A model generated the notes under the pieces. It saw only the letters and a program-made list of their open reading frames with translations, was not told the DNA's origin and did no database searches. A stretch of 64,000 nt of DNA from the NCBI GenBank assembly GCA_036984305.1, contig BQWY01000001.1, positions 3,989,501 through 4,053,500 of the forward strand, written 5' to 3'. The position numbers and the translations under genes were made by a program. Origin of the DNA: Nitrospira sp. (GTDB lineage: Bacteria > Nitrospirota > Nitrospiria > Nitrospirales > Nitrospiraceae). This document shows, piece by piece, positions 34,431-43,345 of the stretch (positions within the stretch are counted from its first letter, which is position 1; every line of letters begins with the position of its first letter).

Positions 34431-35302
34431 ATGGACTATGTCAAACCACAGGGTGTGACCGAACGAATGCTTCAGGGTGGAGTCTATGAATCCCAGCTGT
34501 CGTCCCGACAACAAGTCCTGCGTGGCATGCTCGCGGGGCCTACCTCGGCATCAGCACGAGCATGGCCGCCACCGTAGCCATTGAGACGGGCTACTGGACC
34601 GCAGGGGCGATATTGTTCCCCATTGGTCTCGCGATGGCCATTCTGCTCGGGACTGAAATCATTACGGGGAGTTTCGCCTTGCTTCCCTGTGCAGCGGCCG
34701 ATGGTCGCCCGCCTGTTCGAGTCAGGCGAATTCTCACGTCCTGGGGATGGGTCTTCCTGGGCAATTTGCTGGGGTCCCTCCTCTATGCGGGCCTGTTTGC
34801 GATTGCACTGACGACCGCAGGGGATGCGCCCGTTCCGCCTGTGGGCGCGAAACTGGTCGCCATTGCGGAAGCCAAAACCAACTACTATGCCGCCCACGGT
34901 TGGTCGGGTCTCTTCGCCGTATTCACGAAAGCCGTGCTGTGCAACTGGATGGTCGGACTTGCCGTGGTCGCGGCCTTCATGTCGACCTCCTTGGCAGGCA
35001 AGTGTCTCGCCATCTGGGGTCCGACATTTCTGTTTTTCTCCCAAGGATTCGAGCACGCTGTGGTGAATATGTTTCTGATTCCCGTGGGAATCTTGCTTGG
35101 CGCCGACGTGACCGTGTCGTCCTGGCGGCTGTGGAATCAGATTCCGGTCACGTTGGGGAATTTGGTGGGGGGTATGGTCTTCACCGGACTGGCCGTCTAT
35201 GCCGCGCATCGGACGGCACCGTCGTCCTCCCAGGACCGCTCTCCTGTTGCAACCATACGGGCCAGCGCCGGCCCCAGACCTGACGGCTTGTCGTCGTTCT
35301 GA
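34431..35302 (+). pseudogene. FNT-family formate/nitrite transporter, frameshifted
   Basis: Translation from ATG 34431 (ribosome site GGAG) gives an FNT-like start, MDYVKPQGVTERMLQGGVYE through VLRGMLAG, then leaves frame at the G4 run 34535-34538. One extra G would restore GAYLGISTSMAATVAIETGY and the rest of the transporter, which is intact to 35302 (IGLAMAILLGTEIITGSFAL; LGADVTVSSW). Six membrane helices would result, about 290 residues. FNT proteins move nitrite, formate or related anions. This is either a real inactivating deletion or a sequencing error in the G run. Confidence 0.8.
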
Positions 35303-35321
35303 TTCGTGGAGCACGAGCGAT

Positions 35322-36920
35322 ATGACGGGACAGTTTCCACGGAGGTTGCATGGGTGGCGCTTCGTTCTGTTCAACGTGGTCCTCGGCCTGTCTCACATCG
35401 TCGTACTGTTCAATGCCGGCTCCTATATCGCGTTGCTTCCCCACGTCGCGGGCGATCTGGGCGGAGTATTGCCGAGCTTCCTGACGTGGGCCCAGACGGA
35501 CTTCATGATCGGGTTGGCCCTGGGCTTTCCGTTGGCCCGATATTTTTCCGGCCGTATCGGCGACTACCGTCTGTTGATCGCGGCGTTCCTGGTCTATAGC
35601 GGAGCCTCGTACCTCTGCGGTGCCAGCGAGACCCTGGCGCAGTTTGTCCCGGCGCGCATTGTGCAGGGTATCTCCGGCGGTCTGACACTTCCCGTTGCCC
35701 AGTTGATGCTGCTCAAGGAGTATCCGAGGCGACTACAGACTCTGGCCCTCAGCGTGTGGGGCCTGTTCAGCATCACCCCGTTTACCGTCGGCATGCCCGT
35801 TGGGGGCTACATTGCGCAATTACTCGGCTGGCGGTTTCTTTTCTATCTCGACTTTGTTCTGACCCTGATCATTGTGGGGACGGTAGGTGCACTGCTCTAC
35901 GGCCGGGGGTTTCAACGCCGGTACGGCCGATTCGACGCGGTGGGTTTCGCCCTTCTGGTGGGCTTACTGTTGGGCCTTCAAACGCTGCTCAATATGGGCA
36001 ACGACTTCGATTGGTTCGACGAGCCGATTCTCCAAGCCATAGGCATCTTGCTGCTGATCGCGCTTCCCTGCTTTGTGATTTGGGAACTCGGTACACGTCA
36101 GCCCGTTGTGGACGTTCGACTGTTTCGGCATCGCAACTTTCTGATCGGAGCCGCAATTCTGGCAATCGGCTTCTTTTCGATCCAAGGTCTTCTGTCGCTG
36201 CTCATTGTGCAGATTCAGCTCCTGCTGGGGTATAGCTCCACGCTCGCCGGACTGGCCCTGCTGCCGATGATCGTGCTGGGAGCACCGGTGATCGCAGTCA
36301 TGCACGTGCTCTGCAAGTACGTGGACGCGCGATGGCTGATCTGTCTGAACAGCCTCGGGTTCGCATGGACCTTCTACTGGATCGGTCTCTACGACGATCC
36401 GCATTCTTATCAGGAACTGTTTTGGCCGATGGTCGTGGAAGGACTCTTCCTCGGATCGTTCTTCACCCCCGTGGTCACACTGACCCTCCACGGACTCTCT
36501 GGCCCGCTCGTCCTCCGGGCCGCCGAAATCGCCAATTTGCTACGGGTCGCCGCGGGGGCCCTCGGGATCACGTTCCAAAGCATCGTGCTGTTCCGGCGCG
36601 CGCATTTCCACCAATTGCATCTCGCCGATCATTTCGGTGGACGGCAATCCTTTGCCTACGATCCGCTGCAACAGTTGATCGCCAAGTTGCAGGCGGCCGG
36701 GGTGAGTGTCGAGGCCATTCCAGGCAAGCTTCAGGCCCTCATGCGGCAACAGGCGGCGCTGCTCAGCGTGAGCGATGCGTTTTTACTCGCCAGCGCGCTT
36801 TCGCTGGGGCTGGGCATGTTGGTGTGGTGTGCCGCCTCCACAAAAACTCCCGCGACCGCATCCCGGGAGGACGAGGTCCGTCTCTTGCGGGCGGAAAACC
36901 TAGCAGAGGAACTGCCGTGA
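35322..36920 (+). CDS. MFS multidrug exporter, EmrB/DHA2 (14-helix) family
   Basis: 532 residues from ATG 35322 (GGAG ten bases upstream; the frame opens at 35199 inside the FNT gene). About 14 hydrophobic helices. The segments YLCGASETLAQFVPARIVQG and GMPVGGYIAQLLGWRFLF match DHA2-family motifs A and C. Its stop overlaps the GTG of the NodT-like gene (GTGA), and an EmrA-like adaptor follows, so this is a complete EmrAB-TolC-type efflux operon. The substrate is probably hydrophobic toxins. Confidence 0.92.
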   Translation: MTGQFPRRLHGWRFVLFNVVLGLSHIVVLFNAGSYIALLPHVAGDLGGVLPSFLTWAQTDFMIGLALGFPLARYFSGRIGDYRLLIAAFLVYSGASYLCGASETLAQFVPARIVQGISGGLTLPVAQLMLLKEYPRRLQTLALSVWGLFSITPFTVGMPVGGYIAQLLGWRFLFYLDFVLTLIIVGTVGALLYGRGFQRRYGRFDAVGFALLVGLLLGLQTLLNMGNDFDWFDEPILQAIGILLLIALPCFVIWELGTRQPVVDVRLFRHRNFLIGAAILAIGFFSIQGLLSLLIVQIQLLLGYSSTLAGLALLPMIVLGAPVIAVMHVLCKYVDARWLICLNSLGFAWTFYWIGLYDDPHSYQELFWPMVVEGLFLGSFFTPVVTLTLHGLSGPLVLRAAEIANLLRVAAGALGITFQSIVLFRRAHFHQLHLADHFGGRQSFAYDPLQQLIAKLQAAGVSVEAIPGKLQALMRQQAALLSVSDAFLLASALSLGLGMLVWCAASTKTPATASREDEVRLLRAENLAEELP

Positions 36921-38422
36921 CAATTGGACCTCGACGACGGATATGGCTATCAGCCGCCGCCCTTTGTTGCGCGATTCTGACCGTCAGCTGCGCCTGGATA
37001 CCTGCAGGCGACCCCCCTGCCGAGTATCTCGAGCCGCCTGAGATGAAGGAAACTCTGGCCGAGGTGAGTCATCGCCTCGAGCAGTGGCCGGAGGACCGCT
37101 GGTGGGAGCAGTTCGGTATTCCCGAGCTGACGGCGTTGATCGACACGGCGCTGGCCGACCACCCCGGGCTCAAGCACACCTCGGCGCGTTTGCGCGAAGC
37201 ACAGGCCTTGGTCAAGGTGGAAGGCGCACGCCTGCTGCCGTTTCTCGAGGCCGACGCATCCCTCACCTACGAGCGGATCTCGCAGCACGGGGTCTTCGCG
37301 GCACTCAACCCGAAAGTAGCGGGCGACAAGATCCTGCTGGGCATCGTGAACCCGCTGAGCTTCCGCTATGAGTTTGATTTTTGGGGAAAGAATCGGGCGA
37401 TTCTCGAGTCCGCCCTTGGGCAGGCGGCCGCCGAAGAAGCGGAACGGGCGGAGGTACGATTGCGCATCACGACCGGCATCGCGCGGGCCTATTTCCGAGG
37501 TCATGCCTATCAACAACAGCTGGCCATCGTCACGTCGATCGTTGATATCCGCCGCGCCCTTCGCGATCTCGCCCGGACACGGCATCGCCTGGGGCTGGAC
37601 AACGACCAGCCCGTCAAACTCGCCGTCGCCGAATACGAAGCGGCCTTTCAACGGCACGCACGCATCCGCGACCTCTTGGACGTGCAACGTCATCTACTCG
37701 CGCGACTGGCCGGCAAAGGCCCCGATCAGGCCGCGCACATCTTGGGGCCATCGCCTCCCGCCATTCCCCCGCAGATACCGGCACCGCAGCACCTCTCCAT
37801 GGGTCTGCTGGTCCATCGGCCCGACCTCGCCGCGGCCCTCTACCGGGCGCACGCCGCCGCGCGGCTGGTGAAGGTCGCTAAGACGCAATTCTATCCGACC
37901 ATCGATCTTACCGCCTTTGTCGGCTTCAACGCGTTGACCCTGGCCAAAGGGGGCGACAAGCTGGCCAACTTGTTGTTTCGAGGACAGAGTTTTTCCTACG
38001 GCGTGGCGCCGGGACTGCGCCTGCCCTGGTTCGAAGGAGGTCGATTACGGGGAGAACTCGCTGCGCAGCGCGCCGAATACGATGCGGCCGTCGAACTCTA
38101 CAATGACACGCTGCTCGACGCGATGCGCGAGGTGGCGGATAGTTTGAGTGCCTGGCACACGACCCGACAGCTCGTGGAATCGCACCATCGCCTCCTGGCC
38201 TCCTTGGGACAAGATTGGCGGTTGGCCAAGGTCCGGCTGACCACCGGCCTGGACGATGCACGCGAAGAGTTGCAACATCGGCACCCCATGCTCGAGCAGG
38301 AGTACGTATTACGCGGGCTGGAAAGCGACCAACTCGTCGCCGCCGTCGACTTGATCGAGGCGTTGGGCGGCGGCTATCACAATCCCGATATCGAGAATCG
38401 TCCACCACATGGATCAAGCTGA
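36917..38422 (+). CDS. NodT-family outer membrane efflux lipoprotein
   Basis: 501 residues from GTG 36917, coupled by GTGA to the MFS gene and preceded by GAGGA. The lipobox is LTVSC (Cys about 25). The mature protein has the family start DRWWEQFGIPELTALIDTAL and the duplicated TolC-like helical barrel, with the RPDLAAALYRAHAAARLVKV segment at the second repeat. It forms the outer-membrane exit duct for the EmrAB-like pump. The next gene starts 14 bases before its stop. Confidence 0.93.
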   Translation: MTIGPRRRIWLSAAALCCAILTVSCAWIPAGDPPAEYLEPPEMKETLAEVSHRLEQWPEDRWWEQFGIPELTALIDTALADHPGLKHTSARLREAQALVKVEGARLLPFLEADASLTYERISQHGVFAALNPKVAGDKILLGIVNPLSFRYEFDFWGKNRAILESALGQAAAEEAERAEVRLRITTGIARAYFRGHAYQQQLAIVTSIVDIRRALRDLARTRHRLGLDNDQPVKLAVAEYEAAFQRHARIRDLLDVQRHLLARLAGKGPDQAAHILGPSPPAIPPQIPAPQHLSMGLLVHRPDLAAALYRAHAAARLVKVAKTQFYPTIDLTAFVGFNALTLAKGGDKLANLLFRGQSFSYGVAPGLRLPWFEGGRLRGELAAQRAEYDAAVELYNDTLLDAMREVADSLSAWHTTRQLVESHHRLLASLGQDWRLAKVRLTTGLDDAREELQHRHPMLEQEYVLRGLESDQLVAAVDLIEALGGGYHNPDIENRPPHGSS

Positions 38423-39956
38423 CAGCATGACTGATACCGTCATTTCACACACGTTGCCGCCGAAGCCCAACCACCGTCCGTTTCGGCTGCATCCCAAGGC
38501 CATCCGAGCCCGCCGAAACCGGCGTCTCTTGATCGTGGCCATTCTGGTCTTGCTGTCTTCGCTCGGCTATCTCGTCTTCTGGCTCAGCTATGACCGGTAT
38601 TGGGTTCGTACGGATAATGCCTACGTGACCGGGAACCTGGTCCCTGTCGCGGCGCAGGCGTCCGGCATCATCACGCAGGTGCTGGCCGAGGAGACCCAGT
38701 TCGTCACGCGCGGCGATGTGATGATCAAACTCGACGAACATCTGGCCTATGCGGCACTGGGGCGTGCGCGGGGGAAGTTGGGCGAGGAAGTGCGCCGCAT
38801 CGCGGCCTTGTTCATGACTCGGAAGCAACGGGCCGAGCGGGTGGCCTCGCGGGCAGCCCGGCTCAGCTTGGCACAACACGATATGGAGCGGTACCGAGCA
38901 GCCGAGCCGTCCGGCGCAGTCGCTCGGCAGATCGTCCAGAACACCGCCGACACACTACTCTCGCTGGAGGCTGACGTGCGAGAGTCTCAGGCCGAACTCG
39001 ACACCCTCGACGCACAGATCGGCGGCACCAACGTCAAGACACATCCTGCCATCGAACTGGCCAGGCATCAGTTGATCGATGCCTACCTGGAATATACCCG
39101 CCAGCACATGCGCGCCCCCGTATCGGGGTACGTCGCGAAGCGTAAGGCACAAGTCGGCGACCGCGTTGAACCCGGTGCCCCGCTCATGACCATCGTCCCC
39201 CTGGATCACCTCTGGGTGGAGGCGAATCTGCGGGAGACTGAGCTCGAACACGTACGGCCGGGGCAGCCTGCGCTCATTCATGTGAGCCTGTACGGATCGA
39301 AAACGACATTTCACGGAACGGTGGAGGGACTCGTGCCCGGCAGCGGCAGCCCATTCGCCTTGCTGCCACCCGACAATTCTACTGGGAATTTCATCCACAT
39401 CGTCGAACGGGTTCCGGTGCGGATTGCGCTTTCGGAGGAAGAACTCAGGGAACATCCCATTCGACCGGGTTTGTCGACCATAACCAAGATTAATATCAGC
39501 GAATCGGAGCACTCAGTCTGGTCCTCGCTCGCCACCCCCTCGACCGCGGAATACGAAACCGATGTCTATGCGGACGAGTTGCCCGCAGCGGAAGCACTGG
39601 CTGACTCCGTGATCGCGGCCAATTTCGTCGTCGACTCATTGTTTGCGGGTGAACCTGGTGGGATCGCTGAAGTCGGTACACTCGCTCCACGATCGACCCT
39701 CGAACGTGGCAAGGGGACGCGTCCCGAGCGCCCACGCACAGGATTTGCCAGATCACCCGACGCCCCCAACTCGTCCCCTCGCCCCGCGATGCCCCGTCGG
39801 AGCCCCGATTTGGGCCACTCATTCTTCCCGTTGAGCCCAGCCATCGGCCCTGGGTCGGGCCTCATGGGCCCGGAAGGAGGGCATAACCCATCGCGTCTTC
39901 GTTCAGAACCGAATGAACTCAACATCCGGCAAGCTCCTGCGACCGGGATGCGATGA
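38409..39956 (+). CDS. EmrA/HlyD-type adaptor with long C-terminal tail
   Basis: 515 residues from ATG 38409, overlapping the NodT gene; ATG 38427 is also possible. One membrane helix (about 34-55) precedes the EmrA start YWVRTDNAYVTGNLVPVAAQ. Then come a coiled coil, the lipoyl half MRAPVSGYVAKRKAQVGDRV and a barrel domain (PLDHLWVEANLRETELEHVR). The adaptor fold should end near residue 390. The last 120 or so residues are Pro/Arg/Ser-rich and low-complexity, not seen in ordinary EmrA. Confidence 0.9.
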   Translation: MDQADSMTDTVISHTLPPKPNHRPFRLHPKAIRARRNRRLLIVAILVLLSSLGYLVFWLSYDRYWVRTDNAYVTGNLVPVAAQASGIITQVLAEETQFVTRGDVMIKLDEHLAYAALGRARGKLGEEVRRIAALFMTRKQRAERVASRAARLSLAQHDMERYRAAEPSGAVARQIVQNTADTLLSLEADVRESQAELDTLDAQIGGTNVKTHPAIELARHQLIDAYLEYTRQHMRAPVSGYVAKRKAQVGDRVEPGAPLMTIVPLDHLWVEANLRETELEHVRPGQPALIHVSLYGSKTTFHGTVEGLVPGSGSPFALLPPDNSTGNFIHIVERVPVRIALSEEELREHPIRPGLSTITKINISESEHSVWSSLATPSTAEYETDVYADELPAAEALADSVIAANFVVDSLFAGEPGGIAEVGTLAPRSTLERGKGTRPERPRTGFARSPDAPNSSPRPAMPRRSPDLGHSFFPLSPAIGPGSGLMGPEGGHNPSRLRSEPNELNIRQAPATGMR

Positions 39957-40162
39957 TTGCAGAAACATGACGATGGACCGCGCCATTTCGCGATCGAGTT
40001 CCTCAGGTGGCAATTCGCACGATCGTCACAGCACATGATCGCTTACCTCCTTCATCAAGGCGTAGAAGCTGCCAGCAGACATAGAGACTCCTCCGGCATC
40101 GTGCTTGCCGACTCTGCAACCATAGAATCGGGCGAGCCCATACAACTAGCGAGAGGGATCCG

Positions 40163-40264
40163 ATGAATCGCATTGTCAAAGCTATTGGAGAGCGTGAGTT
40201 GGCCTGGATCGTGCTCGCACTTGCAGCCGTGACGGCTTGGAGCACCTGGGGCGTGGTTTCCTAA
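40163..40264 (+). CDS. 33-residue single-pass membrane peptide
   Basis: MNRIVKAIGERELAWIVLAL then AAVTAWSTWGVVS: a short basic/amphipathic start and one helix. The ribosome site GAGAGGG precedes the ATG. No family is recognised. Its position after the EmrA-like gene on the same strand, like the 30-residue peptide at 2636-2728 in the other exporter operon, makes an accessory role with the pump possible. Confidence 0.6.
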   Translation: MNRIVKAIGERELAWIVLALAAVTAWSTWGVVS

Positions 40265-40614
40265 CGGAGAGGGCCCCAAGGAACAGAGCGGGCTCGCATC
40301 AACCGCATTCCTACGGAGGCCTGCTCGCAGGGACCAGACACGCCAAGCAATTCTTCCGCAGGACACTTTTCGACTTGGGCCACTTCGGCAGCCGGCGGTC
40401 AGACAGTCATGGGAAAGCCGACCGTCATCGCCCTCCACTAGACCACTTTCCCACGTAAGCACCGAGTCTCTCACTCTCGCGCTGTTGATCCACGGCCGGC
40501 ATCGCGAGAGTTCACCCGCTCCTCTTTCCACACGGACACGAGCCCTTCGATCGGGGGACTCCTTGACCGCTGGAGAGAAACACCTCACCATACGCCCCCG
40601 CACAAGGGGCCACG
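40265..40614. other. 350-base intergenic region with inverted repeat
   Basis: No gene was found. It contains a perfect 8-bp inverted repeat CTCTCGCG/CGCGAGAG (40474-40481 and 40503-40510) around a 21-base loop. Confidence 0.45.
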
Positions 40615-40950
40615 GTGACACCTGAAGAACTCCGCGTTGGTCAATTCGTGCAGGTATCAGCCGATCGATGGGGCGTCCCTGTGGGGACGCTCGCCCGAAT
40701 ACGCACGATTGGACGTGTCGCCAACCGATGGTGTTTCACGGTCGAGTGGCTCACACGCACTTCTCCGATACGTCGTCTCTTCAGTCTCAATCTCTTCGTG
40801 GAGGATCTGGCCGGCTTCGAAACGTATGCCGGGCCGGTGTCCTCGTCTCCGCTCCTCTCACGATCTCGCCGCGAGTCCGTCACCAAGCAGGCGAGGCCTC
40901 CGCAGCTCCTCCTACCCTTCGTTGACGATCACCCACCTGTGACGGCCTAA
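40615..40950 (+). CDS. hypothetical protein with SH3/KOW-like start (111 aa)
   Basis: 111 residues from GTG 40615, with AAGGGG five bases upstream. The N-terminal 70 residues look like a small beta-barrel (VGQFVQVSADRWGVPVGTLA then VANRWCFTVEWL), as in KOW/SH3-like RNA or protein binding domains. The tail is Ser/Arg/Pro-rich. The stop is one base before the DUF72 start codon, so the two are co-translated. The function is unknown. Confidence 0.7.
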   Translation: MTPEELRVGQFVQVSADRWGVPVGTLARIRTIGRVANRWCFTVEWLTRTSPIRRLFSLNLFVEDLAGFETYAGPVSSSPLLSRSRRESVTKQARPPQLLLPFVDDHPPVTA

Positions 40951-40951
40951 C

Positions 40952-41842
40952 ATGCCTCTCTCTCCGCTCATCCGCCTGGGCACCTCGACCTGGACCTATG
41001 CGGGCTGGCAAGGCCAGGTGTACACGCGCGCCTATCCGAAGTCGAAGTTTTCCCAACTGTGCCTGGAGGAGTACGCACAATATACCTACCAGGGTGACAC
41101 GCTCTTTCACTGTGTGGGAAATGATTCGACGTTTTACCGGCCGCCGACGGTCAATCAGCTGCGGCGCTATGCCGCTCAGGTCCCCGAGGATTTTGAGATG
41201 TGCTGTAAGGTGTGGGAGGAGATCACCATTCCGGCCTTTGCCAGGCATGAGCGGTACGGCAGTAAGGCCGGCCATCCCAACCCTCGATTTCTCGACGCGG
41301 AGTTGTTCAAGAATTTTGTCTTGGCCCCCTATCGCGACGCCCAGTTTGAAAGGCACAGCGGCCCGTTTATCTTCGAGTTTCAACGGCACAGCATACCAGC
41401 CGAGCAATTTCTCTCTCGGTTGCACGACTTTTTTGCACAGTTGCCTTCAGATTTTCGGTACGCCGTGGAGATCCGTAATAGCGGACTCCTGGGGCCGCGG
41501 TACCACGACATCCTGGCCACGCACGGTGTCGCCCACGTCTACAATCACTGGAGCTACATGCCTCGCCTGGTTGAGCAGCACGTACGCATGGGAGGCTTTA
41601 CGGCTCCCTTCACGGTTCTCCGGCTCCTCACGCCGCTGGACCTCAGCTATGAGGCGGCGAAGAAGCGAGCGGAGCCCTACACCGCGATTGTGGGGGAACT
41701 CCCTGAAATGAGAGCAGACACGGCGGCGCTTGTGCGCCAGGCCATTGGGGAGAACCGGAAAGCCTATGTACTGGTGAACAATCGTGCGGAAGGAAACGCA
41801 CCCTTGACGGTGCAGGGGCTGGTCGCCCTACTGCGGACCTAG
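40952..41842 (+). CDS. DUF72 (YecE-like) TIM-barrel protein
   Basis: 296 residues. The start IRLGTSTWTYAGWQGQVYTR is the DUF72 signature (GTSGW.Y..W.G.FYP). Later conserved blocks are FEMCCKVWEEIT, FIFEFQRHS, YAVEIRNSG and KAYVLVNNRAEGNAPLTVQG. DUF72 proteins are TIM barrels of unknown chemistry, sometimes linked to Fe-S or nucleic acid processes. It is co-transcribed with the preceding small protein. Its 3' end overlaps the converging HAD gene by 15 bases. Confidence 0.93.
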   Translation: MPLSPLIRLGTSTWTYAGWQGQVYTRAYPKSKFSQLCLEEYAQYTYQGDTLFHCVGNDSTFYRPPTVNQLRRYAAQVPEDFEMCCKVWEEITIPAFARHERYGSKAGHPNPRFLDAELFKNFVLAPYRDAQFERHSGPFIFEFQRHSIPAEQFLSRLHDFFAQLPSDFRYAVEIRNSGLLGPRYHDILATHGVAHVYNHWSYMPRLVEQHVRMGGFTAPFTVLRLLTPLDLSYEAAKKRAEPYTAIVGELPEMRADTAALVRQAIGENRKAYVLVNNRAEGNAPLTVQGLVALLRT

Positions 41843-42544
41843 CGTCCCTGCGGGGCTGCCATGGTCAGGCTTCGTGCCCCCAGCGATGAGCCGGCCCAGA
41901 TCGTACTTCAACAGATCGCCGATTCGGTCAATCGTAAGGTCCGGCGCAGGAAAGTCTGCCCGGGCCTCGGCCTCCCGAGCATAATGACCCTGGCGCGGGA
42001 AGACGGTCGTCACGCGAGCACCCCAGTTGCTCTTAATGCTGGTCAGAATCCGAACCTTGTCGTCCACCAACACATAGCGATCCGCCGGGTAACGCAGTTC
42101 GACGTCGTCCAGAGCCTGCTCCTTGTGGATATAGATCAAGGCACGCCCGTCCACGGCGTCCAAGAGACCGGACCTCTCAATCTTCCTTGGTTGGAAGACG
42201 ACATCGCCGTCCGACAGGATGACGGGCTGCCCCCACTGTTTGACGTGGGCGACGACGTCGAGCGCTTGGGAAAATAACCGCTCCGCGAACGGATAATTGA
42301 TCAGAAACCGCGAAACGGTGAGCACGCGCGGATCGTGCGGATATTCCAACCGGTAGCGCTGCAGTGCTCCCAAGTAGTCGGCGTAGCCCAATTCGCCGCG
42401 GATTCGCTCGAAGATGGTCCAATAGCCTTGTTCCCCTGCTGACCCGACTACGTGCTGCAAGTGCTGCCTCAAATCGGCAATGACTTGGTCGTTGTCCAGC
42501 AGCGTGTTGTCGACATCGAACAGAAAGACGACTGTAGGCGCCAT
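41828..42544 (-). CDS. HAD-superfamily hydrolase
   Basis: 238 residues from ATG 42544, with AAAGGA upstream; an earlier start at 42577 is possible. HAD motif I FLFDVDNTLLDND, motif II ILSDGD, Lys of motif III in HKEQAL and motif IV VDDKVRIL are all present. A helical cap lies between motifs I and II (about 20-95), placing it in the C1-cap group with phosphoglycolate phosphatase-like enzymes. The substrate is unknown. It converges on and overlaps the DUF72 gene. Confidence 0.9.
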   Translation of the reverse strand: MAPTVVFLFDVDNTLLDNDQVIADLRQHLQHVVGSAGEQGYWTIFERIRGELGYADYLGALQRYRLEYPHDPRVLTVSRFLINYPFAERLFSQALDVVAHVKQWGQPVILSDGDVVFQPRKIERSGLLDAVDGRALIYIHKEQALDDVELRYPADRYVLVDDKVRILTSIKSNWGARVTTVFPRQGHYAREAEARADFPAPDLTIDRIGDLLKYDLGRLIAGGTKPDHGSPAGTLGPQ

Positions 42545-42772
42545 TGACAGTCCTTTCTGGCTGGTGAACGCGGGCAATCCGTCAGACGAACCGAAGCAAA
42601 TCGTATCGGGCAGGACACCAGAGTCTCATTCTCCGAGGCCGTGTCATACCTTCTTGCTGAGGTCCGGAGATCTAAGACCCGAGGGTGAGTGTAGCGAGAG
42701 GCCAGCGGTGGATCAACCAGGATCGGGACTCGACCTCGACCGGGGCGCTTACCCGACGGCAACCCCGGGGGG

Positions 42773-42970
42773 TCATGTCGACCCTGAAGCCCTGGACTGC
42801 CTTTCAGGCTCCTCTGCTTCTTGCGCTAGAAAACGATCCGACAGTGCTTTTACATAGTAGCTGAGGAGCCCAAATTCGCTGGCACTAAATTGAGCGGTCC
42901 GTTTCTCCTTGGCTAGGAGGTGCTCACATGCAGAGGCGAACCCGCTGATATCAGCATGAATCGTTTCCAT
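42773..42970 (-). CDS. small helical protein, paralogue of 50946-51260
   Basis: 65 residues, with an AAAGGAGG-rich leader. The core FSASEFGLLSYYVKALSDRF aligns without gaps to LTDDEHALLAYYLELIATKF of the protein at 50946-51260, with shared LL, YY and FL positions. It is soluble and all-helical, with one Cys. No known family is recognised. It is separated by 228 bases from the HAD gene on the same strand. Confidence 0.65.
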   Translation of the reverse strand: METIHADISGFASACEHLLAKEKRTAQFSASEFGLLSYYVKALSDRFLAQEAEEPERQSRASGST

Positions 42971-43345
42971 AGTCGTGTGTGCCTTTCCCTCCTTTTACCA
43001 ACGAGTCATCATCCGGAATCAATGACGCCCCTGAGAGCAAGGAGAACTCGGATGTATACCCTGTGAAGAGAAAGCGCAACGCCCTCAGAAGGTTTGGGCG
43101 GTTTGTGTGAGGCAATGTACCCCATGACCGCCGCCCCACGCGAATCGGAGGAAGCCAGCGGGATATCGGCCTTTTGTGCGTCGCTGCAACGGTCTGAACG
43201 CCTGCGTCGGCGTGGAGCGTTACGGTGCGTCGTCGTTGATGGGACGCTATGTTGTGGATCTAGTGGGCGGGGGGATGGGCGTGAAGACCAGAGGCGACAA
43301 CCAGTGAGACGCGTGTCGGATGGTGCCTATTTTGTAGCTCGTCCC
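42971..43345. other. 375-base intergenic region, no gene seen
   Basis: Only short overlapping frames without ribosome sites occur. Apart from the leader of the small helical protein, nothing was recognised. Confidence 0.45.

Noticed and set aside
34562-35302. Reading the FNT transporter as starting at ATG 34562
   Set aside because: This would lack the conserved N-terminal region, which is clearly encoded in the other frame from 34431. A frameshift explains both parts.
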